Assembly: GCA_900540085.1 (NCBI GenBank)
Contig: UQEU01000001.1
Span: 62,001-126,000, forward strand
Source: an uncultured Eubacteriales bacterium
GTDB lineage: Bacteria; Bacillota; Clostridia; Oscillospirales; Acutalibacteraceae
Direction of reading: 5' to 3'
DNA: 64,000 bases
The first letter of the stretch is position 1. The number at the start of each line of letters is the position of its first letter. Made by a program: the position numbers and the translations under genes. Shown here one piece after another: positions 62,799 to 64,000 of this stretch. A model generated the notes under the pieces. It saw nothing but the letters and a program-made list of their open reading frames with translations, did no database searches and was not told the DNA's origin.

Positions 62799-62826
62799 AT
62801 TATAACATAAAAAAGCAAACAGTCAA
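62799..62826 (-). promoter_or_regulatory. Sigma-A promoter of the flavoprotein gene
   Basis: TTGACT (62826-62821), 16 bases, perfect TATAAT (62804-62799), about 40 bases before the start. Confidence 0.75.
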
Positions 62827-62856
62827 CAAACAAAACAATTAAACAGTTTAAAAATA

Positions 62857-62885
62857 TTGAAATTATCTTCCGACTGTGTTAAATT
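62857..62885 (+). promoter_or_regulatory. Possible promoter of the CDF transporter gene
   Basis: TTGAAA (62857-62862), 17 bases, TAAATT (62880-62885), about 35 bases before the start; a weak match. Confidence 0.4.
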
Positions 62886-62919
62886 AAAAAGAAACAAAAA
62901 TATGCAAAGAGGTTTTTAT

Positions 62920-64000
62920 ATGACTGATTTTTTAATAAAAAAGTTTATTAAAGACAAAAACAACAGAGAAAGTTACTCTATATTAAGCGGAATAGCCGGA
63001 ATTGTATGCAACATTTTGCTTTCGATTTCAAAATTTATAGTAGGTATAGTGACAAATTCGGTATCTATCACTGCCGATGCGGCAAACAACCTTTCAGACG
63101 CATCGTCAAGCATTGTTACGATAGCGGGAGCAAAAATTGCAAGCAAACCTGTTGACGAAGACCATCCTTTCGGACACGGCAGAGCAGAATATATAAGTGC
63201 AATGATAGTTTCATTTTTCATTTTTATAATGGGATTTGAACTTGCAAAATCAAGTATTGTAAAGATTTTCAATCCTGAAGATGTAGTGTTTTCAATACCG
63301 TCGCTTATTGTGCTTTTGCTCGCAATACCCGTAAAACTTTGGTTGTCCTATTTCAACAACAAATTGTACAAAATCACGGGCAATCAAAATATGAAAGCTA
63401 CTATGCAAGACAGTTTGAACGACTGTTTTGCAACAGGTGCAACAATCATTTCTCTTTTGGTATCGGCTTTTACAAAATTTAATATCGACGGATACATAGG
63501 CATAGGCGTTGCAGTCATCATCTTCCTTGCAGGCTACGATATTATAAAAGACATTATATCAAATTTACTCGGAAAAGCACCTGATGAAGAGTTCGTTAAA
63601 CAAATTGAAGATATGATGCTTGAAGAAGAATACATTGTAGGCGTTCACGATTTAATCATTCACGATTACGGTCCGGGAAAAACAATAGTCAGCGCTCATG
63701 CAGAAGTGCCCGCCGACAAAAATATTATGGAAATACACGATGTCATTGACAATGTAGAAAAGAGAATTTCAAAAGAACTGAAAATCGCTATATGTATCCA
63801 CATGGACCCGATAGTAACAAACGACAGCGAAGTGTCAAAATACAGGGATATGGTTGCCGAAATAATCGAAAACTACTCATCTGACTTTTCTTTCCACGAT
63901 TTCAGAATGGTAAAAGGCCCGACGCATACAAATTTGATTTTTGACCTTGTTACTCCTAAAAACTGCAAAGAACAGCCATCTGAAATAGTTAAAAACTTAA
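62920..64000 (+). CDS. Cation diffusion facilitator family transporter (C-terminus cut by the window)
   Basis: Membrane metal-ion/proton antiporter; 360 residues are visible and the frame is still open at the right edge. Helix 2 carries the metal site DAANNLSDASSS and helix 5 DSLNDCFATG; where zinc CDFs have DxxxD and HxxxD, this one has DxxxN and DxxxD, which is more like manganese or broad-range members. The C-terminal cytoplasmic metallochaperone-like domain is present (VHDLIIHDYGPGKTIVSAHAEVPA, IHMDPI). AGAGG lies 7 bases before the ATG. Confidence 0.9.
   Translation, partial: MTDFLIKKFIKDKNNRESYSILSGIAGIVCNILLSISKFIVGIVTNSVSITADAANNLSDASSSIVTIAGAKIASKPVDEDHPFGHGRAEYISAMIVSFFIFIMGFELAKSSIVKIFNPEDVVFSIPSLIVLLLAIPVKLWLSYFNNKLYKITGNQNMKATMQDSLNDCFATGATIISLLVSAFTKFNIDGYIGIGVAVIIFLAGYDIIKDIISNLLGKAPDEEFVKQIEDMMLEEEYIVGVHDLIIHDYGPGKTIVSAHAEVPADKNIMEIHDVIDNVEKRISKELKIAICIHMDPIVTNDSEVSKYRDMVAEIIENYSSDFSFHDFRMVKGPTHTNLIFDLVTPKNCKEQPSEIVKNL

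Overview
The window is a chromosomal segment of a low-GC, endospore-forming member of the Bacillota, most probably class Clostridia and perhaps an Oscillospirales/Ruminococcaceae-like gut organism. The inference rests on the AT-rich sequence, strong Shine-Dalgarno sites, many TTG and GTG starts, a valS T-box leader, ECF transporter genes, and sporulation genes (dpaA-dpaB, spoIIAA-spoIIAB-sigF, ytfJ/gerW). The genus cannot be read from the sequence.

Layout. 1-5.5 kb (minus strand): end of a HAD phosphatase, the polyamine ABC transporter potABCD, and dipicolinate synthase dpaAB. 5.6-10.1 kb: murC (plus), then a LysR regulator divergent from a thioredoxin-reductase-like flavoprotein and a YeiH-type exporter. 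10.1-17.5 kb (minus): a lone SPP1-type holin, a Toprim/RNase M5-like gene, holA, a comEC with a degenerate C-terminal domain, and a GH2 beta-galactosidase. 17.6-19.7 kb (plus): a FemAB-like transferase and an alanine-racemase-like protein. 19.7-23.9 kb: a DUF1648 protein, a 701-residue unknown protein, a membrane protein and a lipoprotein. 23.9-24.6 kb: an IS200-type element. 24.6-31.4 kb (minus): cardiolipin synthase, the spoIIA operon, folC and valS with its T-box leader.

31.7-33.3 kb is the most striking part. About 0.8 kb without a protein gene lies between valS and a DUF1292 gene. Read on the minus strand it has a near-consensus sigma-A promoter, at least ten hairpins with mostly A-rich loops, several long-range helices and a terminator at the end. 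This is the signature of a large structured non-coding RNA of the ROOL/GOLLD/OLE size class. A second candidate RNA, possibly 6S, follows the DUF1292 gene on the plus strand.

33.3-38.5 kb (minus): a Cof-type phosphatase, an NAD-dependent epimerase, and three biotin-enzyme subunits (carboxyltransferase, biotin carrier, 5S/OadA-type) that may form a soluble transcarboxylase. 38.7-45.7 kb (minus): one run of rluB, dacF, ytfJ, ytfI-like, scpB, scpA, an M50 protease, prmC and a DUF1385 protein. 45.7-49.9 kb: a two-component system with an FG-GAP-like lipoprotein and an acetyltransferase broken by one stop codon. 50.0-50.5 kb: five tRNA genes under one promoter. 50.8-62.1 kb (minus): a long run ruvC-ruvA-ruvB-methyltransferase-ecfA1-ecfA2-ecfT-truA-DUF5711-cvpA-pgsA-clpE. 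The window ends with an iron-sulfur-flavoprotein-like gene and the start of a cation diffusion facilitator.
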